From Ignavibacteriota bacterium (GTDB lineage Bacteria > Bacteroidota > Ignavibacteria > Ignavibacteriales > Melioribacteraceae): a stretch of 64,000 nucleotides of DNA. Below are positions 1 through 8,300 of the stretch, piece by piece. The stretch lies in the NCBI GenBank assembly GCA_016713565.1, contig JADJOX010000001.1:434001-498000 (forward strand), given 5' to 3'. Made by a program: the position numbers and the translations under genes. The notes beneath the pieces were generated by a model, which did no database searches, was not told the origin of the DNA, and saw only the letters and a program-made list of their open reading frames with translations. Position 1 is the stretch's first letter. Each line of letters opens with the position of its first letter.

Positions 1-462
1 CAAAAAATCCGGTTTCGGAACAAAATCAGCGTCGAAAATGGCAATTAATTCACCGGTGGCCGTTAATAAACCTTCCTTTAACGCACCGGCTTTGTAACCC
101 TTTCTGTTGCTTCTTCTAACTTGTTTAATGTCAAAACCTTCTTTTTGTTTTTCCTCAACCTTTTTTCTAACCAAATCAACCGTCATATCAGTTGAATCAT
201 CCAAAACTTGAATTTCCAATAAATCTTTCGGATAATCAATTTTACAGACAGAATCTATTAATCTATCAGTAACATATTGTTCATTATATAAAGGAAGCTG
301 AATGGTTACTTTTTTATCAAAATTATCGGTTTCAGATGGCTCCGGAATGTTTGATATGTACTTTTTGTAATAATAGAGCATAATAACGCCGTGACTTGCA
401 AATACGAGCAAAACAACCATTGTAAGAATGTAAACTATTAAAACTATTTCGTCTAAAATCAT
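1..462 (-). CDS. Membrane-anchored family 2 glycosyltransferase, C-terminal part cut off by window edge
   Basis: Only the first 154 residues are inside the window; the frame stays open to base 1. Residues about 7-30 form one hydrophobic membrane segment, followed by the start of a GT2 catalytic domain: a V-T-I-Q-L-P-L-Y-N-E strand/turn, a D-D-S-T-D acidic motif, an R-K-G-Y-K-A-G-A-L segment and an F-D-A-D-F (DxD-like) nucleotide-sugar/metal site. An N-terminal membrane anchor with these motifs resembles cellulose-synthase-like or ceramide-glucosyltransferase-like GT2 enzymes, which transfer sugar from a nucleotide donor at the cytoplasmic face. Donor and acceptor cannot be told from what is visible. 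The start is the ATG at 462. It is the last visible gene of a minus-strand cluster with an LptE-like lipoprotein, so an envelope glycan or lipid role is a reasonable inference. Confidence 0.85.
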   Translation of the reverse strand, partial: MILDEIVLIVYILTMVVLLVFASHGVIMLYYYKKYISNIPEPSETDNFDKKVTIQLPLYNEQYVTDRLIDSVCKIDYPKDLLEIQVLDDSTDMTVDLVRKKVEEKQKEGFDIKQVRRSNRKGYKAGALKEGLLTATGELIAIFDADFVPKPDFL

Positions 463-543
463 TTTAAATCCTAAATTTTTAAAATAAATATTTCAAAAAA
501 AAACAGACAGTAAATATAAGTATTTTTAGAAGATATACAATTG

Positions 544-1062
544 CTACCAATCAGAAACAACGGCGAGCAAAATTTCATCGGATAACTTGTCAATTGCTTC
601 GGTAATTGCGTTAACTCTATTTGTGTAAACATCACCGGTATTTGAATAATCTGCGTAATCCGAGAAATTTTTTTCAAAAATTGTTTTTTTCATAACAAAA
701 TCTTTGTAAACAACTCTTGTGTTTATGGTTAATCTAATTGAAGAAACAGATTCGCCGCTTTTTATTGAATTTGGCGATTCGGAAATTGAATTTATTGTAC
801 AATCTAAAAGAGCATCTGATTTAGCTTTATCAGTAATTGCGAGAGAATTATCAGTAATGAATTTTTCAATTAAAGTGCTAGTAAAATTATCAGCCATGTT
901 TGGTTCACCTGAACCGCTTCTATCAATAGCAAAAGGTATTGCAATTGTTTTCAAGTGATTAGGAACCGAACTTCCGGTAAATGAATAAGCGCAGCCAGCC
1001 AATGTTATTGTTATAAAAACCAATATAACAAATTTTTTATACTTTATTATTTTTTTTAACAT
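544..1062 (-). CDS. lptE: LptE-like LPS-assembly lipoprotein
   Basis: A 172-residue exported lipoprotein. The basic N-terminus and hydrophobic stretch end in a lipobox L-A-G-C with the lipidated cysteine at residue 24. The mature part begins C-A-Y-S-F-T-G-S-S-V-P and continues with a K-T-I-A-I-P-F strand, a typical LptE opening, then an N-x-x-T-x-x-L-I-E-K-F helix. LptE plugs the LptD beta-barrel in the outer membrane and helps deliver lipopolysaccharide to the cell surface. Length and layout match the LptE family of the FCB group, which is divergent from E. coli LptE. It lies 97 bp downstream of a sigma-54 activator gene and upstream of a membrane glycosyltransferase on the same strand. The family call rests on the N-terminal pattern and size; a profile search would settle it. 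Confidence 0.75.
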   Translation of the reverse strand: MLKKIIKYKKFVILVFITITLAGCAYSFTGSSVPNHLKTIAIPFAIDRSGSGEPNMADNFTSTLIEKFITDNSLAITDKAKSDALLDCTINSISESPNSIKSGESVSSIRLTINTRVVYKDFVMKKTIFEKNFSDYADYSNTGDVYTNRVNAITEAIDKLSDEILLAVVSDW

Positions 1063-1159
1063 TTACAATTTTCAACAATCAATTTTTCTTTTGGTTCAAA
1101 TTTATAAAGATTTCCAAACATATTTTTTTACTTTAATTCAGCAGATATAGAATTTCGGC

Positions 1160-2233
1160 TTAAATTCCATATTCCTTAATTTTTCGGTAAAGAGTTCTTT
1201 CACTTATTCCAAGTAAGTTTGCTGCTTTTCTCTTGCTCTCTTTTGTAAATGCCAAAGCCTTTTTAATAGCATCTTTTTCAAGTTTGGTAATTGGAATAAT
1301 TTCATCTAAATCGATATTTGTTTCTTCAGTTTTAGTTGATACACTACTTCTATATGCCAAATTCTTAAGTTCATTTAAATCTTTTTTTATTTCGATTAAA
1401 GCGCCTAAAATTATTTCTCTGTCTAATGATTCTGATGATTTTTGTAAAAGTATAGGAAGATTTTTTGTCTCTTCAATTTTTGGAACAGAAAGTAAATTTT
1501 TAAAAGATTCTTCCGTTAGTTTTCCTGTTTTGCTTAATGCCGCGGCAGTTTCAACCACATTCTTTAATTCTCTAATATTCCCCGGCCAAAAATAATCATT
1601 TAACAGATCATATGATTCATTTGTCATGGTAAGAGATTCAATCTTGTGATTTTCAGCATAATTTTTCAAAAAATAATTGATGAGAAGTGAAATATCTTCT
1701 CTTCTTTCTCGCAATGGAGGAATATTTAGAGTAACTGCCTTCAATCTGAAAAATAAATCTTTTCTAAATCTTTTTGCGTCCACTTCAGCTTGCAGATCTT
1801 TATTTGTAGCGGCAATAATTCTAACATCTACTTTTTTTGTGGTTTCGCTTCCAAGCGGTAACAATTCTCCGGTTTCTAAAACCCGCAGTAATTTTACTTG
1901 AGTTGTTAATGGCATTTCCGCAATTTCATCCAAAAAAAGCGTACTTTTATCCGCCATTTCAAAGTATCCTTTTCTGTCATCTATTGCTCCCGTAAACGAA
2001 CCTTTTTTATGTCCGAATAATTCGCTTTCTAAAATTCCTTCGGGAATTGCTCCGCAATTTACGCTTATTAATTGCTTATTTGCCCTTTTGCTCGTGCTGT
2101 GAATTTCTTGAGCAAAAACATCTTTTCCCACTCCGCTTTCTCCGTAAATTAATACAGAAATATCAGACTGTGCTACCTGATGCGCGATATCTATCAGATC
2201 TTTTATTTGTTTGGATTTACCTATTATTTCCAT
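1160..2233 (-). CDS. Sigma-54-dependent transcriptional activator without a sensor domain
   Basis: A 357-residue bacterial enhancer-binding protein that hydrolyses ATP to open sigma-54 RNA polymerase promoters. It begins directly with the AAA+ domain: Walker A G-E-S-G-V-G-K-D at residues 31-38, the sigma-54 contact loop G-S-F-T-G-A at 78-83 (canonical GAFTGA with Ala replaced by Ser), Walker B with L-F-L-D-E-I, and a sensor/arginine-finger region P-L-R-E-R-R-E-D. The C-terminus is a Fis-type helix-turn-helix (R-K-A-A-N-L-L-G-I-S-E-R-T-L-Y-R-K-I). There is no receiver, GAF or PAS domain before the AAA+ module, so control must come from expression level or a partner protein, as for PspF. It sits between an RNase Z-like hydrolase gene and lptE on the same strand. 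No convincing -24/-12 sigma-54 promoter was recognised next to it. Confidence 0.92.
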   Translation of the reverse strand: MEIIGKSKQIKDLIDIAHQVAQSDISVLIYGESGVGKDVFAQEIHSTSKRANKQLISVNCGAIPEGILESELFGHKKGSFTGAIDDRKGYFEMADKSTLFLDEIAEMPLTTQVKLLRVLETGELLPLGSETTKKVDVRIIAATNKDLQAEVDAKRFRKDLFFRLKAVTLNIPPLRERREDISLLINYFLKNYAENHKIESLTMTNESYDLLNDYFWPGNIRELKNVVETAAALSKTGKLTEESFKNLLSVPKIEETKNLPILLQKSSESLDREIILGALIEIKKDLNELKNLAYRSSVSTKTEETNIDLDEIIPITKLEKDAIKKALAFTKESKRKAANLLGISERTLYRKIKEYGI

Positions 2234-2418
2234 TTTTAATAATAATGTGACATTATGACAAATTTATACGACAAAAATATAGATTTTTACCGATTTTTTC
2301 AATGCATCGCAGTTTAAAAATTACCGTAAGTTTTGTTTTGTATAATTTGATGAGATCTTTTTTTAATGTTTTTTTGGACTTCATCAGAAAAAAAATTATG
2401 CATGTTTTAAATACTTAA

Positions 2419-3186
2419 CTAAATTTTTATACTCAAACCATCGTGAGCAATAATTAATTGCCTTTGAAAATTTTTAGGAAGATTATTATGCCAATCCGAA
2501 ATTAATTCTTCATCCGAATAATTTATATGAGTAAGGAATGTTCTTTTTATTTTTCTATCAATTATGTAATTCTCAATTTCCTTTAAACTTAAGTGAGTCG
2601 TTTCACAAATAAATGTATCAACATTAAAATTATTAAATAACAGAAGATCTTTCGCGCTTCCAATATCAGCAGTATGAAAAATGTTCTTTTTATTTATCTT
2701 AAATAAAAAGCTGACTGAAACAAACTCTAAGTTTTTGATTTTAATGTTATGCTTATTTGAAATATGTGAATTTTGTTTTGCAACAAATTTGAAATCTTTA
2801 TCAAACTTACATTCCTTATTTAATTCAAATTCATGAAGATCAATTTTAAAATCATACTTTTCTATAAACAATAAATTTGATCGTAAAAAATTCTGCAATG
2901 TAATCTGTAAGCCTTTCGGAATAAAAATATCTATTGAAGTATTTCTTTTTGAAATTATCATTTGGGTTAATAATGACGGTAATCCGGCAATATGATCTGA
3001 ATGAAAATGAGAAATTATTATTTTATTTATTTGATTTGGTAAAATTTTTTGATGAAGTAAAGATCTCGAAACTCCGTCACCGCAATCAATTAAAATTTTA
3101 GATGAATCATTTTCAAATAAAATTGCCGAATGATTTCTATTTGGATTTGTTTGTCCTGAACTTGTGCCAATGAATTTTAATTTCAT
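2419..3186 (-). CDS. RNase Z-like metallo-beta-lactamase-fold hydrolase
   Basis: A 255-residue MBL-fold protein. The N-terminal F-I-G-T-S-S-G strand followed by I-D-C-G-D-G is the RNase Z/ElaC style opening. The metal-binding signature H-F-H-S-D-H is at residues 60-65 and continues as I-A-G-L-P, again RNase Z-like. Later metal ligands are suggested by H-T-A-D-I-G and T-H-I-N-Y-S. RNase Z processes the 3' end of tRNA precursors. This protein is shorter than typical RNase Z (around 300 residues) and no clear exosite arm was recognised, so a related phosphodiesterase activity is equally possible. Its start is only 23 bp downstream of the SPOR-domain gene, suggesting one transcript with miaB. The general fold call is firm; the substrate is not. 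Confidence 0.8.
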   Translation of the reverse strand: MKLKFIGTSSGQTNPNRNHSAILFENDSSKILIDCGDGVSRSLLHQKILPNQINKIIISHFHSDHIAGLPSLLTQMIISKRNTSIDIFIPKGLQITLQNFLRSNLLFIEKYDFKIDLHEFELNKECKFDKDFKFVAKQNSHISNKHNIKIKNLEFVSVSFLFKINKKNIFHTADIGSAKDLLLFNNFNVDTFICETTHLSLKEIENYIIDRKIKRTFLTHINYSDEELISDWHNNLPKNFQRQLIIAHDGLSIKI

Positions 3187-3209
3187 GAAAAATATTTATT
3201 CTATCTCTC

Positions 3210-3881
3210 TTACTTTTCCATCAACCGAAAATTCGGTTTTGAGTCTTTTACTAAATTTTCAGCGTCAGAAATATTTGTAAACTCACCGACAGTAACAACA
3301 TTTAACTGCAAATTATTCACATTTTTTTGCGTTATTTGAGAAGTCAATCCTTTTTGAACAAATCTATTTTTAAGTTCTTGGGCATTTTGAAGATTGCCGA
3401 AAGCTCCGGCTTGAACTGTGAATTTCTTTTCACTTTCCGGTTTTTTGTTGTAAGGTTTATTTTCAACTACTATCATTTCATCGTCTTGAACAAAACTTCT
3501 TTCCGTGTTCTTTAAGTAGGGAGAATCGGGATATTCTTTTTGAAGAAGCACTTTTAATGTTTCTGCTTTTTTATAAAGTCCAATCGCGTAAAAATAAGAG
3601 AAACTTCTGAACAACGCGGCATCTGCAAATTTACTGTTAGGAAATGTTGAATAAACCAGTTCATAAAGTTTCTGTGATTCCTCACCGTTTTCGGTTAAAA
3701 CCGCTTGAAGAAAAATTACGTTTGGGTCATTTGAATTTTTCTTTTTAAGGAATTCCAAATTTTGTTTTGCTTCATCAATTTTTCCCTGTTCAATCATTTT
3801 CAATTGGGGAATTATATCAATGCTTTGAGCAAAAACTTGAACAGAAAATAACAAAATAAATGTGATTATTAATTTTTTCAT
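3210..3881 (-). CDS. Exported TPR-like protein with C-terminal SPOR domain
   Basis: A 223-residue protein with a signal peptide (M-K-K-L-I-I-T-F-I-L-L-F, cleavage probably after V-F-A). Residues about 25-130 are helical and resemble tetratricopeptide repeats (L-K-M-I-E-Q-G-K-I-D-E-A and A-L-F-R-S-F-S-Y-F-Y). Residues about 150-223 form a SPOR domain beginning K-F-T-V-Q-A-G-A-F-G and containing V-T-V-G-E-F. SPOR domains bind peptidoglycan strands stripped of stem peptides, usually at the division septum. The start codon lies immediately against the miaB stop (stop 3882-3884, start 3879-3881 on this strand), so the two are almost certainly co-transcribed. The precise role is unknown; a periplasmic peptidoglycan-associated scaffold is the best inference. 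Confidence 0.8.
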   Translation of the reverse strand: MKKLIITFILLFSVQVFAQSIDIIPQLKMIEQGKIDEAKQNLEFLKKKNSNDPNVIFLQAVLTENGEESQKLYELVYSTFPNSKFADAALFRSFSYFYAIGLYKKAETLKVLLQKEYPDSPYLKNTERSFVQDDEMIVVENKPYNKKPESEKKFTVQAGAFGNLQNAQELKNRFVQKGLTSQITQKNVNNLQLNVVTVGEFTNISDAENLVKDSKPNFRLMEK

Positions 3882-5237
3882 TTATGCAATCTTATATTTT
3901 TCTTCGTTTGAAAAATCAACTTTTGTCAAAACATTTCCAAACAAGGTTCCCGATGTTGCTTTGTTAATTACAACTTTTATGTAATCACCTTTTGAAATAT
4001 TTTTTTGAGCGGGAATTATAACAACTTTATTTGTATCGGTTCTTCCGGCAAGAAATTCTTCTGATTTTTTGCTGAAACCTTCAATTAAAATTTCTTCTTC
4101 GCTACCAATTAATTCTTGATTTATTTCATAAGAAATTTTCTGCTGTTCGTCAATTATTTCAGTCAGCCTTTTTGATTTAGTTTCTTCATCAACATCATCA
4201 ATCATTTTATATGCTTTTGTTCCTTCTCTCGGTGAATATTTAAACATATAAGCTCCATCATATCTCACTTTTCGCATAACGTCTAATGTTGCCAAATGAT
4301 CTTCGTATGTTTCAGTTGGGAAACCTGAGATAATATCCGTAGAAAATGAAACACCCGGAATAATTTTTCTTGCTTTTTCTATAATGCTAAGGTAGTGTTC
4401 AATTGTGTAAGTTCTGTTCATTAAATCCAATATTTTGTTAGATCCGGATTGAACGGGAAGATGAATGTAATTACACAAATTTGGGTGTTCGGAAATTGTG
4501 TAAAGTAATTTATCGGAAAAGTCCTGTGGATGTGAAGTAGAAAATCTGACACGGATCTTTCTATCAACAACAGCAACTGCCGCGAGCAGATCGGCAAAAT
4601 CCTGACCGTTATCATTATAGGAATTTACATTCTGTCCTAGCAATGTAATTTCTTTATATCCGTTTTGTGAAAGCTGCTCGACTTCTTTAATCACAGATTC
4701 CAAAGTGCGGCTTCTTTCTCTTCCGCGGGTAAAAGGTACAACGCAAAATGTGCAGAATTTATCGCAGCCGCGCATTACGGAAATCCATGCGGAAAGTCCA
4801 TCATCATTCGTTCTAAAAGGAATCAGATCATCATATGTTTCAGTTTTTGAGAGCTTTACTCCAATGCCTTTTTCACCCGCAAACGCAAAATCTATAAACT
4901 CGGGTAAACGTCTGTATTCATCGGGACCAACGACCAAATCAACCATTTTTTTGTCGTTAATTAAATCGTTTCGTAATCTTTCAGCCATACAGCCTAAAAT
5001 GCCTATTACTAAATTAGGTTTATCGTATTTTAATGTTTTAATATTTCCCAATCGACCGTAAATTCTTTGTTCGGCGTTTTCTCTTATGCTGCAAGTATTT
5101 AAAAGAACTATATCGGCGTTATTTATATTATTAGTTAAATCATAACCTTTATTTGTTAAAATTCCCTGCACAATTTCAGTATCAGCTAAATTCATTTGAC
5201 AGCCGTAAGTCTCAATATATACATTATTTTTTTGCAA
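3882..5237 (-). CDS. miaB: tRNA-2-methylthio-N6-dimethylallyladenosine synthase MiaB
   Basis: Radical-SAM methylthiotransferase that adds the 2-methylthio group to i6A37 of tRNAs using two [4Fe-4S] clusters. Counting from an upstream TTG at 5255, the N-terminal MTTase domain has three cysteines (Y-G-C-Q-M-N at C19, L-N-T-C-S-I-R at C55, G-C-M-A-E at C89). The radical-SAM triad is C164, C168 and C171 in G-C-D-K-F-C-T-F-C-V-V-P-F. A TRAM domain closes the protein. I prefer the TTG at 5237, giving M-Q-K-N-N-V-Y-I-E-T-Y-G-C: an AAAGGA ribosome-binding sequence sits about 6 bases before it, whereas the TTG at 5255 lacks one. No ATG is available before the first conserved cysteine. It appears to be the first gene of the minus-strand cluster, divergent from the alpha-2-macroglobulin gene. 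Confidence 0.95.
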   Translation of the reverse strand: MQKNNVYIETYGCQMNLADTEIVQGILTNKGYDLTNNINNADIVLLNTCSIRENAEQRIYGRLGNIKTLKYDKPNLVIGILGCMAERLRNDLINDKKMVDLVVGPDEYRRLPEFIDFAFAGEKGIGVKLSKTETYDDLIPFRTNDDGLSAWISVMRGCDKFCTFCVVPFTRGRERSRTLESVIKEVEQLSQNGYKEITLLGQNVNSYNDNGQDFADLLAAVAVVDRKIRVRFSTSHPQDFSDKLLYTISEHPNLCNYIHLPVQSGSNKILDLMNRTYTIEHYLSIIEKARKIIPGVSFSTDIISGFPTETYEDHLATLDVMRKVRYDGAYMFKYSPREGTKAYKMIDDVDEETKSKRLTEIIDEQQKISYEINQELIGSEEEILIEGFSKKSEEFLAGRTDTNKVVIIPAQKNISKGDYIKVVINKATSGTLFGNVLTKVDFSNEEKYKIA

Positions 5238-5399
5238 ATTATTTCCTTTCAACAATCTTTTTAAATTCTAAACAAAATTTACCTATCAGAAAATTGAATC
5301 TCAAGACATGAAATCACATTTGACAGAATCATTTTTTTTAATATTGCCAAAAAAAACCCTAATTTTAGCTTAATAATTTTATAAATCATGAGATAAAAG

Positions 5400-8300
5400 A
5401 TGAAAATTTTAAAAGTAATTTTTTACGTAATTGCAGTTTTAATATATTCATGTTCCTCCCAAAACTCTGTAAGGGTTGTAGAATTTTCTCCAAAAGGTGA
5501 AATTGATAATGCTACAAATTTCACGGTTGAATTTTCTCAAGATTTAGCGCCGACTGATAAAATAGGAGAGTGGCTTTCAGATGAATTTATTTCATTTGAA
5601 CCGAAAATAAACGGAAAATTCAAATGGCTTGACGCTAGAACATTGCAGTTTTCTCCGGATTTTACTTTAACGGCAATGCAGAATTATACCGCAAAAATTA
5701 CAAATAAAGTTTTGTTCAATAAAAATCTCAGTACCGATTTTGAAACTTTTAATTTCAATACTCCTAAATTTGACGTAACAAAGGCAGAATTTTTCTGGAC
5801 TCAAATTCCTCATAAATCTTACGTTACAAGCATACAGACAAACTTACATTTTAATTATCCGGTTCAGCCGCAAGAACTTTCATCATTTTTGGAAATTTCA
5901 ATTGGTGGAAATAAAGTGCAGAATTTTGAAATTGCGACAACTTCTTCTTCCAATATTATTTCAATTAATTTGGGTGAAATAAAACAATCGACTGAAGATC
6001 AAAATATTTCGGTTGAAATTAAAAAAGGATTAAAGTCAATTTTAGGTAAAGAAGGTTTAACGGAAAATAGAAATTTTGATTATGAATTATCTAAAATCAC
6101 CAAATTAGATATTACCGATGTTGTTTCCGGTTTTGACGGAAATAATGGTTGGATAGATATTTATTTAAATCAAGCTATCATAAAAGACAATGTAAACAAC
6201 TATTTATCGCTCGATCCGAAGACCGAATTTGAAACTCAAGTTTATGATAATCACATTAAGATCATTACAAAAACTCAGAATGAAAATACACTAACATTAA
6301 AAGTGAAAAAAGGTTTACAAGGATTGTACGGCGGTTCATTGGATAGAGATTATGAAAGAGTTGTTTCACTTTTTAACGTTGATCCTTCAATAAATTTTTC
6401 CGATAAGCAAGGAAAATACCTAATGCTTTTGGGCTTAAAAAATCTTACGGTAAATATTGTAAATATTGATTCCGTTAATATTGAAGTTTCGCAGATACAG
6501 AAAAACAATATCATGTATTTCAAAAATAATTTCAGTAATGATTATTGGGGTTATTACAGCTATGATTATTATATGAATCCCCATGAAACAGACGACAGTT
6601 ATGGTAAGGCATTATATAAAGAAAAGATTAAATTAAATTCATCTCAAAATTGGATGAACACGATCAATATTAATTTGGAAAAAGCGGTCTCTCAAAATCA
6701 AAAGGGAATATTTTTGGTTGAAATAATTTCCAATGAAGAAAGATGGATAAAGGATAGAAAAATTATTGCCGTTTCAGATCTCGGACTTATTTCAAAAAAA
6801 GCAAAAGACGAAATTCTTGTTTTCGTAAATTCAATTTCGAAGGCGGAACCCGTTGAAGGAGTAAAAGTTGAAATTTATTCGACTCACAATACTTCAATGA
6901 TAGAAAGCGTTACCGATAAAAACGGCGTTGCAAAGTTTGTTTTGGAAAATGGAAAATATAAAGATGAAGCGCCAAGAATTATTTTTGCCGAGAAAGAAAA
7001 TGATTTTAATTATTTAGATCTTCGTGAATCTTATATTGAAACATCAAGATTTGACGTTGGCGGTTTTTCTGATTATCTGGATAATTATAAAGTATTCTTT
7101 TACGCTGAAAGAAATTTATATCGCCCGGGAGAAAAAGTTAATATTAGCGGAATTTTAAGAAATGATAAAATAGGAATAATTTCAGATGAACCGGTTGTAT
7201 TAAAGATCATTTCACCAACCGGAAAGATATTTGAGGAATTCCCCAAAACATTAAACGAACAGGGCTCATTTGAGCAGTCTTTTTTAATGCCAGCATATGC
7301 GCAAACAGGTTTGTACAAAGCTGAGCTGTATAACGGCGCAAAAAAAATTATCGGCTCTTATAGTTTTGGTGTTGAAGAATTTGTGCCAGATAAAATAAGA
7401 GTAAACTTTAATGTTGATAAGAAAAAAGTTATTTCCGGCGAATCTGTAAAATTCAATTTAAGTTCGGAATTTTTATTTGGAGCAAAAGCATCAAAACTAA
7501 AATATGAAGGAGAGATCCAATTTAGGCAATCAAATTTTAGCAGCAACAAATTTAAAGACTTTGCTTTTAATAATTACGTCGGCGAAAACTCAAATATTGA
7601 TCCGGTTACATTTGACGGAAATTTGGACGATGATGGAACCGCTGAAATAGATTACACAGTCCCGGAAAATTTATTGAGCGGCGGAAAAATTACGGCATAC
7701 GCTTACGCTAGCGTATTTGATTTAACGGGAAGAACAGTTAACCGCGTTGCTGATTTTGATATTTTTACAAAAAATAATTTCATTGGAATTAAATCGCCGG
7801 ATTATTACTTAAACAAAAATCAAAACTATAATTTTGAAGTTGTTTCGGTTAATAAAGATGACCAGCCTTCAAAAAGTTTTAAAGGAACGGCAAAATTAGT
7901 TAGATACAAATGGGATTCCGTTCTAAGAAAAGATTATGACGGACGAAATATTTATACTTCTGTAAAGACTGAAATTGTTGAATGGGAAAAGGAAATTCAA
8001 ATTAGCGGAACTCCTTCAAAATTAATTGTGAATGCAAATAATACGGGACAATATGAATTAAGAATTTCCGAAAAAGATAATAAAGCTTATTACAAAACCG
8101 AATTTTATGTTTACGGATGGTCCGATTTGACGGTTTCAAACTTTGATATTGATAAAGAAGGTAAGATTGAAATTGTTTTAAATAAATCAACTTATGAACC
8201 AAATGAAAAAGTTAAAGCAATTTTTAAGTGTCCGTTTTCCGGAAAAATGCTTTTAACTTTAGAACGAAATGGAATCTACGAACATAAATATATTGATGTG

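Noticed and set aside
471..677. 68-codon minus-strand frame at the end of the LptE-like gene
   Set aside because: It overlaps the LptE-like gene in another frame, has no homology-like motif and low-complexity ends.
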